NCBI RefSeq assembly: GCF_014168535.1
Contig: NZ_CP060007.1
Span: 2,170,001 to 2,234,000, forward strand
Length of the DNA: 64,000 nucleotides
Direction: 5' to 3'
Origin: Lacibacter sediminis
GTDB lineage: Bacteria > Bacteroidota > Bacteroidia > Chitinophagales > Chitinophagaceae
The first letter of the stretch is position 1. Each line of letters starts with the position of its first letter. Below the pieces are notes generated by a model. That model was not told where the DNA came from. It was given only the letters and a program-made list of their open reading frames with translations, and searched no databases. Below are positions 1-8,993 of the stretch, piece by piece. Made by a program: the position numbers and the translations under genes.

Positions 1-421
1 ATGTTTGTAAAAATGGTTTGCTCCAATAAGATAGACAAACTAAGCCGTAAATTCAAATGCAGTTTTACGCCTTCCTGAGGTAATCAATTCGACAGCGACG
101 GTTGAGATTACAGCGGCTTTTGTGGTATACATTTTATTTGTTGTTATCTGATTTAGAAGATATAAGTGCAACTACTTAAATGGCAAAAAAATTAGTTTGA
201 TTCATCTTCTTTAACAAGCATTTGAAATTCTTATAGTGCAATTTTGCAGTTGAATTTATAAGCTGCTGTTTAATTAGTACAGTTTCTAATAACAAGACCC
301 AACCATTTTTTTGGAGATGAATAAGTGAAAATGCTTATTTCATTAAAAATAATACGAGTGTGACATCTCTTTTTGTAAAACCGTACGTAAGTGCTGTAAC
401 CCATCACAAACCGTACCTTAT
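1..421. other. Intergenic left edge, no supported gene
   Basis: No convincing gene lies before the first kinase-like gene. Frame 1 on the plus strand is open from base 1 to a TGA at 76-78, so the end of a gene cut by the window edge cannot be excluded. A 30-codon minus-strand ORF at 40-132 is also possible but unsupported. The stretch is AT-rich from about 130 to 380, as expected of promoter DNA for the gene at 422. Confidence 0.4.
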
Positions 422-1588
422 ATGAATACTATGCTCATTGCCCAGTTACCCAGGTTTGAAGAGTTGCGTCTTTCCGATCTGCATTTATATGAATTGCTCG
501 ATACACCGGGAGAAACAGAATTTGATGAACTGCGTGAGCTTGCTGCACAAATCTGTAATTGTCCCATATCGTTAATTACCTTGATTGATAAAGACCGGCA
601 ATGGTTTAAATCAAAACAAGGGATCGCTGAATCTGAAACAAGCAGAGATGTGTCTTTTTGCTCACACGCCATTCTTAATAACGAGATCATGATTATTGAT
701 GATGCTGCATCAGATGAGCGTTTTTTTGATAATCCTTTGGTTACGGGTGATATGAATGTTCGGTTTTATGCAGGAGCACCTATTATTTCACCAACTGGCC
801 AAAATCTCGGGACTATTTGTGTAATCGATACGAGGCCCCGCCAGCTTACAACAGCACAGGAAAGGGCAATGGAAATATTATCGAACCAAATAACCAAATT
901 ATTAGAGCTTCGATTAAAATCAAAAGTTTTAGAGCAGCGTGCGGGAGAATTGATCAGGATAAAGGATGAGGCCACCATTGACCTTATCAAGGGACAAGAT
1001 GAAGAAAAATTGTTGTTGGCAAAAGAACTGCATGAAAATATTGCACAGGAGTTGGCAGCCAGCAGATTGTATTTGAATATGGCAGTTGTTAACGAAGGAG
1101 GGAGATTGGATTTCATAAATGAAGCTAACCAATCAATCGGCAATGCTTTAGCTGAGATTAAAAACCTTTCTTACAACATTATTCCGTCAACTGTTGATTC
1201 GGTTTCTGTTCAGGTAATGATGGAAAACTTTCTGCACACTCATCGTTCAGCGCATTCTTTCAATACTGAGATAAAGATAACGGGTAAGTCAGAGCTGATT
1301 GGTTTTGGTCAGGCAATCAATTGTACAAAAATTGCAGAATCGTGGTTACAGTTTATTGAGTCGAAGCGGGATGCAGGCAATGTGAGTATTCAAATATCTG
1401 TTGAAGATGATATTACTCTTTGCATAGAGGATGATGCGTCTGATCATCAGATAAAAGCCAGGGAACAAAAATTGATCAGCAGCATAGTGTATTATCGGGT
1501 GATTGATATGAATGGATCTGTGAAATTTATTGAAACTGAACGTGGCACGAACCTGCTTTGCGTAAACTTTCCTTTAGTAAAAAAATAA
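422..1588 (+). CDS. GAF-domain histidine kinase-like protein with degraded ATPase domain
   Basis: A soluble 388-residue signalling protein with no membrane segment. Residues about 25-165 form a GAF sensor domain. A coiled linker follows, then a HisKA_3-type dimerisation helix with KELHENIAQELAASRLYL, placing the candidate phospho-histidine at His204. The C-terminal half aligns in position with an HATPase_c domain. It lacks a recognisable N-box, and where an active kinase has DDGKGF it reads EDDASDH. I infer a kinase-like protein that may no longer bind ATP. It may act as a scaffold or phosphatase or dimerise with another kinase such as the one at 3289-4593. No response regulator is adjacent. 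ATG at 431 is an alternative start. Confidence 0.8.
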   Translation: MNTMLIAQLPRFEELRLSDLHLYELLDTPGETEFDELRELAAQICNCPISLITLIDKDRQWFKSKQGIAESETSRDVSFCSHAILNNEIMIIDDAASDERFFDNPLVTGDMNVRFYAGAPIISPTGQNLGTICVIDTRPRQLTTAQERAMEILSNQITKLLELRLKSKVLEQRAGELIRIKDEATIDLIKGQDEEKLLLAKELHENIAQELAASRLYLNMAVVNEGGRLDFINEANQSIGNALAEIKNLSYNIIPSTVDSVSVQVMMENFLHTHRSAHSFNTEIKITGKSELIGFGQAINCTKIAESWLQFIESKRDAGNVSIQISVEDDITLCIEDDASDHQIKAREQKLISSIVYYRVIDMNGSVKFIETERGTNLLCVNFPLVKK

Positions 1589-1603
1589 ACTGAAGATGAA
1601 GGT

Positions 1604-2536
1604 TTAATCTTTAAACTCCTGTGAGATCATTAAGCCGGACCTGCCTCCATCAACAATGCCAATACCCACCCGTCCAAATGATTTATTGAGTATAGCTGCA
1701 CGATGACTGGGAGAGTTCATTAATCCCCGATGTGCTTTTGCAAGTGTGGAAGCATAAGCAAGATTTTCGCCGGCTTTTCGATAGGTTACTCCAGCCTTCT
1801 TCATCCGGTAAAACGGATCTTTTCCTTCCGGTGTCATATGTGAGAAATAACCTCTTTTCAACATATCTGATGAGTGAGCCCTTGCCACATTCCGTAATTG
1901 CTCATCAGCAACAAGCGGTTTCAATCCTTTTTTCTTTCGCTCAGCATTTACAAGCTGCAACATCTGTTGTTCAAGGTCTGGCCTGATGCTGTAATAATCT
2001 GTGGCATAAACTTCCGGTTCTGATTTCCCGTTAGACAGGGCAACATCAAATGTTTTTTCAAGTATCGGACTGATTTGTTTCTCTGCAATTTCACTATAAG
2101 GCGAAAGCATAGCGGCCACTTCACTTTTCTCTGCTTCAGCACTAATGCTGTCGATCACTGAAAAAGTAAGAAGCCTTGCAGTAACAGCGCTCAATATTAT
2201 TCCCAGCACAAGGCCGGGAATAATCCCACTCATCCTGTCGAGAAGATGAATGCTGCTTTCGTTGTTGGTTGCATTCATCAGGAGGCGTTGGAGCACCGAG
2301 AGGATGATATATACAACGATAAAGCCCGCAATTAAACTTAACGGCAGATACCAATCTTTTAGTGATGGTAATTTTTGTACAACTTCATCAACCGTGTTGC
2401 TGTAAAGAAGAATGCCCGCAACAACAGCTGCCGACCATTTAAACAGTTCCAATATAAAACGTAATGCACCGAACCGGTAACCAATAAAGGCTGCCAGCAA
2501 AGTCAACAGTACGAGAAAAATATCGACAGTGTTCAT
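1604..2536 (-). CDS. CvpA-family membrane protein fused to a CAP/SCP domain
   Basis: This 310-residue protein has two parts. The first ~150 residues carry four hydrophobic segments typical of the CvpA (colicin V production) family. A linker leads to a C-terminal CAP/SCP domain (~190-310) with the usual opening LVNAERKKKGLKPL, then HSSDMLKRGYFSHMTPEG, GENLAYA and SPSHRAAIL, including the histidines expected of the CAP pocket. The CAP domain should face the periplasm. CvpA proteins are linked to envelope homeostasis, and bacterial CAP domains are mostly uncharacterised. The gene ends 15 bp from the convergent kinase-like gene and starts at an ATG just before the first CvpA helix. Confidence 0.88.
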   Translation of the reverse strand: MNTVDIFLVLLTLLAAFIGYRFGALRFILELFKWSAAVVAGILLYSNTVDEVVQKLPSLKDWYLPLSLIAGFIVVYIILSVLQRLLMNATNNESSIHLLDRMSGIIPGLVLGIILSAVTARLLTFSVIDSISAEAEKSEVAAMLSPYSEIAEKQISPILEKTFDVALSNGKSEPEVYATDYYSIRPDLEQQMLQLVNAERKKKGLKPLVADEQLRNVARAHSSDMLKRGYFSHMTPEGKDPFYRMKKAGVTYRKAGENLAYASTLAKAHRGLMNSPSHRAAILNKSFGRVGIGIVDGGRSGLMISQEFKD

Positions 2537-2614
2537 ATGTAAGTGACTATATCAAAAAAGCGGAGATCAAACATCAGATGAAAGATCTCCGCTATTATTC
2601 AACGTTCAGGCTGT

Positions 2615-3052
2615 TTAATAATTGCCTTGTTTTTTATCAATTGACCGGCCAATAGCCCAGCCACCACCGGCACCAAGTACACCACCCACCAACACGCCGG
2701 CAACACGATTCTTTTTACTTACAACACCACCAATGACTGCACCACTTGCGCCGCCAATAACTGCTCCTTTTGTAGCGTTGGTCCATTTTTTCTTAGCTGG
2801 TCTTGTGTTTGTAACAACAGCAGGCGAAGTGTTAGCTGCAGTTTGTCTGCGCTCTACGTAGCGAACGGTAGTCGTTTCCTTCATTTTTTTCATTTCCTGT
2901 TGTTCTTTCCATTCCTGGAAAGCAGCAAACTCTGCAGAATCAACGGCTGATAAAACATTTGTTTGATCAGTTGTTGCTGTTTTTGTTTTGCACGATACTG
3001 TTACTACTGCAACAATTGCTGCTACCGATAAAATTGTAAATATCTGTTTCAT
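2615..3052 (-). CDS. Glycine-zipper lipoprotein
   Basis: A 145-residue predicted outer-envelope lipoprotein. The N-terminus is a lipoprotein signal ending at VTVSC, with Cys21 as the lipidation site. A hydrophilic Glu/Lys/Met-rich middle (to ~90) precedes a C-terminal glycine zipper (~92-137) with GAVIGGASGAVIGG and GVLVGGVLGAGGG, the YMGG/OmpA-like Gly-zipper pattern. Such segments insert into or pack against membranes, and no enzymatic role is expected. It lies 78 bp downstream of the CvpA-CAP start on the same strand and may be its own unit. Confidence 0.8.
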   Translation of the reverse strand: MKQIFTILSVAAIVAVVTVSCKTKTATTDQTNVLSAVDSAEFAAFQEWKEQQEMKKMKETTTVRYVERRQTAANTSPAVVTNTRPAKKKWTNATKGAVIGGASGAVIGGVVSKKNRVAGVLVGGVLGAGGGWAIGRSIDKKQGNY

Positions 3053-3288
3053 AATTTCTGGCTTTTCGGTGAAAAAATATTGTTTCGTTCTATGCTCCTA
3101 TACTTAGAAAAACTGTGCCAGAAAAAAGCAGAATTGTTAATGAAAATTAATAGTTAGGAACAGATGCTTGAAGTTCAGCTTGTTTCCTGCGATTTCTTTT
3201 AACAAACAGAAGCGGAATCATGCAGTGTGAGCATCGAATATATTAAGCAAGGAAGATCATCTGTTAATAATTTGCAAACGAAAGCAGA

Positions 3289-4593
3289 TTAGATATGAAA
3301 TGTAACCGATAACCTGCAGCCTTTGCCCGGAGAAGATTCAAGTTTCATATCCCCATTATAAACCAGTAGCCGACTTTGAATATTTCTGAAGCCTAATCCT
3401 GTTTTTATTTTAATGCTGTCAAAACCTTTGCCGTCATCCGTTAGCTGTATATGCACCAGTTCGTTCTCGGAATGTAAACTGATGTCGATATGATTTGCCT
3501 CTGCGTATTTCAGAATATTATTCAGTTGCTCCTGCACCACACGATAGATCATTAATTTTTGTTCATCATTCAGTTTTGTTTCATCAAGTTCTGATGCAGT
3601 AAGGCTGAACCCGATTTTTTTTACACGTGTAATATCGGCAATAAGTTTATCGAGCGATTGTTCTAACGTCATGAGTGAAAAAACAGGAGGTTTCATGGCG
3701 GCAGAAAGAAAACGGATTTCCTGTTGCACTTCATTCACCATTTTTTTTGCTTCATTGATCATTGTGATGTTTCTGTCAATTTTTACATTTGTATTTCCCA
3801 GGTAAAGATTAATTACAGTAAGTATCTGAGAGATATTGTCGTGCAGTTCCTGCGCCCAGCGGTTGCGTTCGTTCTCCTGTGCTTTGATGATGGTGCTGGC
3901 AAGCCGTTGCTTGTGTTTTAGTTGTTGGTTATAATATTCTGCCTGCAAATTTCGAAGTTGAGTAATATCCTGAATTTCGCCAATCAACCGATGCGTCTTA
4001 TTTGTTTCGGGGTCACGTATCAGAAATAAACTGCTTAATACGGAGTAATAAATTCCATCAGTGCCAAGCAGCCTGTACTCTGTTGTCCACACATTCTGCC
4101 CGGTTTCGTTAGCCATTTCATATTCTGATCTAACCCTCGCATGATCTGCTATGTGAATTCGTTCCATAAACGTCTGGAAAAAATTTTCAATCTTGTGTGT
4201 GCCGCTGGGCATAAAGAAGCTCATCTTTTCATTGATAGTGGCCGTTTTTGTTTCTGTGTCGTAATCGATCATTCCTCCACGTGCTGCCACGTTTAACGCT
4301 TCAAATTTTTGCTCTAAAGTAGTTTTGCTTTTATTGGAATTACGTAAACGATTATAGAGACTGTGGCTGATCACAAAAAGAAGTATACTGGAAAGTAAAA
4401 CGAAAGCGATCCCTTTTTGATTCTGGAGATTCACTAATAACGTAGAATTATTATGGGCAAGTTTTTCAACCAGGGCATCGCTCCAGAATATCCAAATGGT
4501 GCTGAGAGTAAGATAGATGCCTGTTATAAAAACAGCAGGGCTGCATCTCGATACATCTGCCTGCAGCTTCATGAGGTTAGGATGTGAGTACAT
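3289..4593 (-). CDS. PAS-domain sensor histidine kinase, NarL/DesK type
   Basis: A 434-residue membrane sensor kinase. Two transmembrane helices (about 20-38 and 61-79) flank a short periplasmic loop. A PAS domain (~95-215) follows, then a HisKA_3 helix with RNRWAQELHDNISQIL and phospho-acceptor His251. The HATPase_c domain has an N-box (QEQLNNILKYA), DDGKGF and a GLGFRN lid, so it looks active. Its usual partner would be a LuxR-type response regulator, but none lies beside it. The regulator at 57152 or one outside the window could serve. The ligand is unknown. Confidence 0.9.
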   Translation of the reverse strand: MYSHPNLMKLQADVSRCSPAVFITGIYLTLSTIWIFWSDALVEKLAHNNSTLLVNLQNQKGIAFVLLSSILLFVISHSLYNRLRNSNKSKTTLEQKFEALNVAARGGMIDYDTETKTATINEKMSFFMPSGTHKIENFFQTFMERIHIADHARVRSEYEMANETGQNVWTTEYRLLGTDGIYYSVLSSLFLIRDPETNKTHRLIGEIQDITQLRNLQAEYYNQQLKHKQRLASTIIKAQENERNRWAQELHDNISQILTVINLYLGNTNVKIDRNITMINEAKKMVNEVQQEIRFLSAAMKPPVFSLMTLEQSLDKLIADITRVKKIGFSLTASELDETKLNDEQKLMIYRVVQEQLNNILKYAEANHIDISLHSENELVHIQLTDDGKGFDSIKIKTGLGFRNIQSRLLVYNGDMKLESSPGKGCRLSVTFHI

Positions 4594-4776
4594 GATTTTA
4601 ATTTGATCGTAAATGTAATAGCGCTCCTTTCGGCTTTTTATGAGTAAGATTATTACTCTCTCTGACCAAGATCATCTTTTGTTTATTTTCTTCGAGCGCA
4701 GGACATGAACATTTAATGCCTGCCTTTGTTATAATTGATTTTTCTTTACTCAATTGTTAACCTTTAAATTGATTGT

Positions 4777-5181
4777 ATGAAAAATGTATCTGCGATTATT
4801 CTTTTAACACTGGTCTTTGTTTCCTGCAGCCCTAAACTTTCGCCCGACCATAACTGGGATCAAAAGCGTTGGACATTGTATGAATTGAAAACAGTGCCCG
4901 TTCAATTAAGTGGTACAGAGAAAGATGCCAATCTTATGTTTGTACCTTCACAAAAACAAGTGAGCGGCACGGGAGGTTGTAATCGAATTGCAGGTAGCTA
5001 TGAACTGAAAAAAGACGGAGGTATCAAATTTTCAAATATTACTTCTACAAAAATGATGTGTTCTGATCAGGCATTTGAAGATCGTTTTCTTGAAGTGCTG
5101 AATGAGGTTGATGGATATGCAGTTGAAAATAATATCATGTTGCTGAAGAAAGGGAAAGAAGTGGTGATGCGTTTACGTTAA
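4777..5181 (+). CDS. META-domain lipoprotein (HslJ-like)
   Basis: A 134-residue lipoprotein with a signal ending at VFVSC (Cys17). The rest is one META domain with the hallmark GGCNRIAGSYE, followed by IKFSNITSTKMMC. META domains are found in HslJ, a heat-shock outer membrane lipoprotein of E. coli, and in protease-inhibitor-like proteins; the molecular role is poorly known. The gene is monocistronic and converges on the M28 peptidase gene, with a palindromic terminator between them. Confidence 0.87.
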   Translation: MKNVSAIILLTLVFVSCSPKLSPDHNWDQKRWTLYELKTVPVQLSGTEKDANLMFVPSQKQVSGTGGCNRIAGSYELKKDGGIKFSNITSTKMMCSDQAFEDRFLEVLNEVDGYAVENNIMLLKKGKEVVMRLR

Positions 5182-5207
5182 AATGGAAACTGAGTTTGCT
5201 TATAATA

Positions 5208-5233
5208 AAACATCCCGCAATTGCGGGATGTTT
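5208..5233. terminator. Bidirectional rho-independent terminator
   Basis: A perfect 26-bp palindrome whose arms contain CATCCCGC and GCGGGATG, flanked by A-rich DNA on the left and T-rich DNA on the right. It sits between the convergent META-domain and M28 peptidase genes and can end transcription from both sides. Confidence 0.9.
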
Positions 5234-5249
5234 TTGTATCTGCAGGTGA

Positions 5250-6794
5250 TTAATCTAAACCACCTCTGCGTGTTGCTTTTGTTTGCGCCGGCCATTTGCC
5301 CGGTTCACCCGTGCGTTGATTAACAGGTAATACGATGCGTTCACGTGAAGTTTTGTTTTCATCTTCACAAGCCATGTAAATGAGAATAGCAGTTAAGATT
5401 GCATTGTTTTGTACATCATCAAACACGATCTTATCATACGTGTCACGGTTAGTATGCCAGGTGTAATTGCCATAGCTCCAGCTGTTAGAGCTTAATGAAA
5501 ATGCAGGAACACCTGCTGCTACAAACGATGCATAGTCAGATCCGCCACCACCGGGAGCTCCCGGGAATCTTGTTTCTAGTTCCGCTTTGTATTTGTTTGG
5601 TACACGTGCCAACCAACGGCCAATATAATCGTATGCATGCAGGAAACCCTGACCAGAAATATTTACAACACGTCCTGTTCCATTATCCTGGTTAAACAGC
5701 GCCTGTATGTTTGCAATAATTTCCGGATGATCTTCTACAAATGCACGTGATCCATTCAAACCCTGTTCTTCGCTTCCCCAATGACCAACAAGAATGGTGC
5801 GTTTAGGATTTGGATAAACCAATTTCAAAATACGCATTGCTTCCATCATCACCAATGTACCTGTGCCGTTATCTGTTGCACCCGTACCGCCATCCCATGA
5901 ATCGAAGTGGGCAGACAGCATTACATATTCATTTGGTTTGGTTGATCCTTTTATTTCTGCAACAGTATTATATGTTGGCACAACACCAAGTTCTTTTGAA
6001 TCGGCACGCACACTGATCTTTGGTGTAATGCCGGCTTCAGCCAAGCGATAGAGTAAGCCATAATCTTCCAATGCAAGATCAACAGTTGGAACTTTCTTTG
6101 TGTTTGATCCAAAGATCTTGTTTACACCAAAACCTCTCGACCAGTTACTCATCACCACACCAACTGCACCTGCATTTTCCAAAGCAACAGGTAATGTTCG
6201 AGCCGTGTAACCAGTTTTGCTGATGCGTTTGCTCCATGCTTCTGTTAATTCAGTGCGTTCCTTTTTCATTTTCTCAATTGATTCTTTGGTTCCAAACTCA
6301 TCCCAGTTGTAATCAGGACGACCGGTTGGTTGATTCATTGAGATCATCACGAATTTTCCTTTCACAGTTGGCAACCATTTTTGAAAGGCAGCAGAATCTG
6401 CTAAGTCAGGAACAATCACCACGTCAGCAGTAACTGTTTTGCCACCTGTGCCGGGGCTCCACGCAAGCTGCATGCCTTCCAATGTTTTTATACGGGGATG
6501 AACCATGTCAACATGTGTAACGCCTCGTTGCCATCCACGCCATTCACCCCATTTTTCATTACGTGCAGTTACACCCCAACTTGTATATTTTGCAACGGCC
6601 CAATCATGTGCCTGTTGCATTTGTGGTGTGCCTACAAGACGTGGCCCAATGCCATCCATTAATTCCTGTCCGAGTTTTTTCAGTTGAGAATTTTCTGTGG
6701 CTTCTTTAATGATGCGGCTTACCATTACAGAATCTTTGTGCTGCGCAAAAGTTGAAGTGCTTAGTAACAGTAAAGCAATTACGAATCGAATCAT
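5250..6794 (-). CDS. Secreted M28-family metalloaminopeptidase
   Basis: A 514-residue exported peptidase with a signal peptide (1-17, ending TFAQ). The N-terminal part holds a protease-associated (PA) type insert. The M28 catalytic domain (~270-480) shows the zinc ligands in order: AHFDSWDGG (His, Asp), GATDNGTG (bridging Asp), WGSEEQGLNGS (Glu-Glu pair), a later Asp in FNQDNGTGR, and WHTNRDTYDKI (His). It should remove N-terminal amino acids or dipeptides from peptides outside the cytoplasm. Length fits secreted Bacteroidota M28 enzymes of 450-550 residues. A consensus-like promoter lies upstream, about 6828-6855. Confidence 0.93.
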   Translation of the reverse strand: MIRFVIALLLLSTSTFAQHKDSVMVSRIIKEATENSQLKKLGQELMDGIGPRLVGTPQMQQAHDWAVAKYTSWGVTARNEKWGEWRGWQRGVTHVDMVHPRIKTLEGMQLAWSPGTGGKTVTADVVIVPDLADSAAFQKWLPTVKGKFVMISMNQPTGRPDYNWDEFGTKESIEKMKKERTELTEAWSKRISKTGYTARTLPVALENAGAVGVVMSNWSRGFGVNKIFGSNTKKVPTVDLALEDYGLLYRLAEAGITPKISVRADSKELGVVPTYNTVAEIKGSTKPNEYVMLSAHFDSWDGGTGATDNGTGTLVMMEAMRILKLVYPNPKRTILVGHWGSEEQGLNGSRAFVEDHPEIIANIQALFNQDNGTGRVVNISGQGFLHAYDYIGRWLARVPNKYKAELETRFPGAPGGGGSDYASFVAAGVPAFSLSSNSWSYGNYTWHTNRDTYDKIVFDDVQNNAILTAILIYMACEDENKTSRERIVLPVNQRTGEPGKWPAQTKATRRGGLD

Positions 6795-6827
6795 GTTGAT
6801 AGAGTTGTAGTTTATTTACGAATGACT

Positions 6828-6855
6828 CGAAAATAGGGAATCATCCCTGTCTCAA
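6828..6855 (-). promoter_or_regulatory. Bacteroidota-type promoter for the M28 peptidase
   Basis: On the minus strand, a TTG (6855-6853) is followed after 17 nt by TATTTTCG (6835-6828). This is one base from the TAnnTTTG -7 consensus of the Bacteroidota housekeeping sigma factor. It lies 33 nt upstream of the start codon. The call rests on motif match only. Confidence 0.5.
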
Positions 6856-6901
6856 GAGGTTCAAATGGCAAAATGTGATAAATGGAAAACGGTTTGAATG
6901 G

Positions 6902-8839
6902 TTATTCTGCAATAATGATCTTTTGCTGGATGATTTCTGTACCGGCAGTGATGCGGAGAATGTACAGACCCGGTTGCCATGCCATTTTCCTGTTAAGTTT
7001 AATATGGCTGGTACCTTTTGCGAGTCTTTGTTGCTGCCGGTCAACAATTTTTCCTGAAGTGTGAATCAGTTGAATAGTGGCCAGTTCATTGTTCGGCAAT
7101 GTTACATACAGGTTCATATCACTGCCACTTACAGGGTTGGGGTTTACTTTTACATGCAGTGCATTGGTATTGCCGGTTTTTATCGTAACAACTTCACTGT
7201 AATAAGTGCGTCCGTCTTTATCTGTTATTTTTAAACGGTAAAAGTATAGATCATCCTGCTGCGCATTTTTATCAGTATAGCGATAGTCTGCTGTGCCGTT
7301 ATCTTTCATTGTTACAATACTGTAAAAACCTGATCGTTCAGTTCTTCTCTCAACAGTAACGGTAGCAACCTGATCATAATTGAGTAATTGCCATGATAGC
7401 AGCGGAAGTGTATTTTGTAACTGAACGTTCAATGATTTAACCGAAGAATACAATACGCTGCAGTTATCATACGAAGTAATAACAATTGAATCTCTTCCGT
7501 TTTCACCGCATCCACTTAAGAGCTCCTGTGTAACAATATAAGTGCCGGGGCCACTTACGGTAATGGAGGTTCCTGTTGTAGCACCAACAATATTACCATT
7601 ACTTGTGCTCCAGTAATAAGTTGATGTTGATAACGGATTTGCTACCGTTATGACAGACGTAGTATGAGTTGGACATTGTCTTGGAAAGTCGACGTCAGTT
7701 TCCAGGTCTGCTACTGAACGGAAATGAAAAGGACTTGTGAAATCTTTCAAAGCAGAAGAAAAAGAAGTAGATGATCTTGATTTCACCAACACTTTTCCAA
7801 ATGCAAGATTACATATAGAACCACTTGTAAACGTCATTGGGTCGAGCCCGAGTTTCGAAAGGTTTACCGAAAACTCCATAAACTGAATGGGTGCATATTT
7901 GGACCCTAACACACTGGCAGTTGTAAAATTTCCAAAAGGTCCTGACCAGGTTGAGTCGGTATTTTGCAAGCCTTGATAAAACGTACCTCCATTATTGGGA
8001 ACAATGCCAGCATAACCGTGTGTTGAACTTGCAGCCTCTCCATCAAACGTACCTGTCCAGTCAAACGCTCCGGGAGATACAGTGGTAATAGATGTTTTTT
8101 CCGTCCAGATTCTGGCTTCAATAAAATTAAGACCTGCGTTTCCATACTCTGCAGTAAAAATGATGTCACCCAGTTGAGTGATATTGCCGGCTCCATCAAA
8201 TTTCCACGTAGTATGGCCAAAGTCTGGTCCATAATTTTGAAACAAACCGGTTGCTTTGTTATAGGCAATATCTGTTTGATATAATTCAAAGTCGAAATAG
8301 CGATCACCATTTGTGCCCAGGATGCCTACAGCGCCAAAAAACCACAATGAATCGGTTGGGTTGGTACCATCTCTACGCACATGCAGAAAAACTTCAGAAA
8401 TATCATTCTTCGATAAAACAGGAGTAGTAGTGCCAGCCCATGCCTGCGGACTTTGGCCATTCTTCAGTCCGCCAATAAAAGCAGTTGAATCATTATCCCG
8501 ATGATCCCTAACGAAGGCTGCATCATAATAAATACGGTTGCTGATAGTACTCAAAACCGGATAGCGCATGCTTCTTGCAAACGACATCGGTTTTGTTAAA
8601 GGGTTAGTGGAATAACCGCTCAGGATACCTGCGGCACCTGTTGTGTCGATAACATGAATACCTGCACCTGCTGTCCCATCATGAAACCAGTCATCATTGC
8701 CTGCTAAAATTGATAAATTGAAAAAGTTTGCCCTTAGGTCTGCATCAACGCCAAAATTTGCACGGATCATTGGGCTGGTGATCTGTGCAGAAAGAAATAG
8801 TGGAAAAAGAAGAATAATATGCAATGCATGCTTCTTCAA
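6902..8839 (-). CDS. Large secreted protein with type IX secretion sorting domain
   Basis: A 645-residue exported protein of unknown activity. It begins with a signal peptide (MKKHALHIILLFPLFLSAQ). The first ~370 residues hold a beta-rich, Gly/Thr/Asn-rich domain like those of adhesin-like surface proteins. A PKD/Ig-like stretch (~385-460) and a fibronectin-like segment (~470-560) follow. The last ~80 residues match a T9SS type A C-terminal domain, with VNPNPVSG at the start and QPGLYILRI near the end. The protein should therefore cross the outer membrane through T9SS and be attached or released. The start codon is TTG at 8839; no in-frame ATG fits the signal peptide better. Confidence 0.85.
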   Translation of the reverse strand: MKKHALHIILLFPLFLSAQITSPMIRANFGVDADLRANFFNLSILAGNDDWFHDGTAGAGIHVIDTTGAAGILSGYSTNPLTKPMSFARSMRYPVLSTISNRIYYDAAFVRDHRDNDSTAFIGGLKNGQSPQAWAGTTTPVLSKNDISEVFLHVRRDGTNPTDSLWFFGAVGILGTNGDRYFDFELYQTDIAYNKATGLFQNYGPDFGHTTWKFDGAGNITQLGDIIFTAEYGNAGLNFIEARIWTEKTSITTVSPGAFDWTGTFDGEAASSTHGYAGIVPNNGGTFYQGLQNTDSTWSGPFGNFTTASVLGSKYAPIQFMEFSVNLSKLGLDPMTFTSGSICNLAFGKVLVKSRSSTSFSSALKDFTSPFHFRSVADLETDVDFPRQCPTHTTSVITVANPLSTSTYYWSTSNGNIVGATTGTSITVSGPGTYIVTQELLSGCGENGRDSIVITSYDNCSVLYSSVKSLNVQLQNTLPLLSWQLLNYDQVATVTVERRTERSGFYSIVTMKDNGTADYRYTDKNAQQDDLYFYRLKITDKDGRTYYSEVVTIKTGNTNALHVKVNPNPVSGSDMNLYVTLPNNELATIQLIHTSGKIVDRQQQRLAKGTSHIKLNRKMAWQPGLYILRITAGTEIIQQKIIIAE

Positions 8840-8993
8840 CGGGTATAAGATTTGGGTACACGTAAAGTTACGTTTCTGTTGAAGCTCTGTATACTTGGTG
8901 ATACTACTTATTCCGCCTTTTTTTCCGTACTAATGGTTTTTGTTTAGAGAGCTTACACGTAGCCTGCAGAAGGGGTAAAGATTGTACGACAGA

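Noticed and set aside
40..132. 30-codon minus-strand ORF near the left edge
   Set aside because: Too short, with no conserved features, no promoter or terminator evidence, and the neighbouring context lies outside the window.
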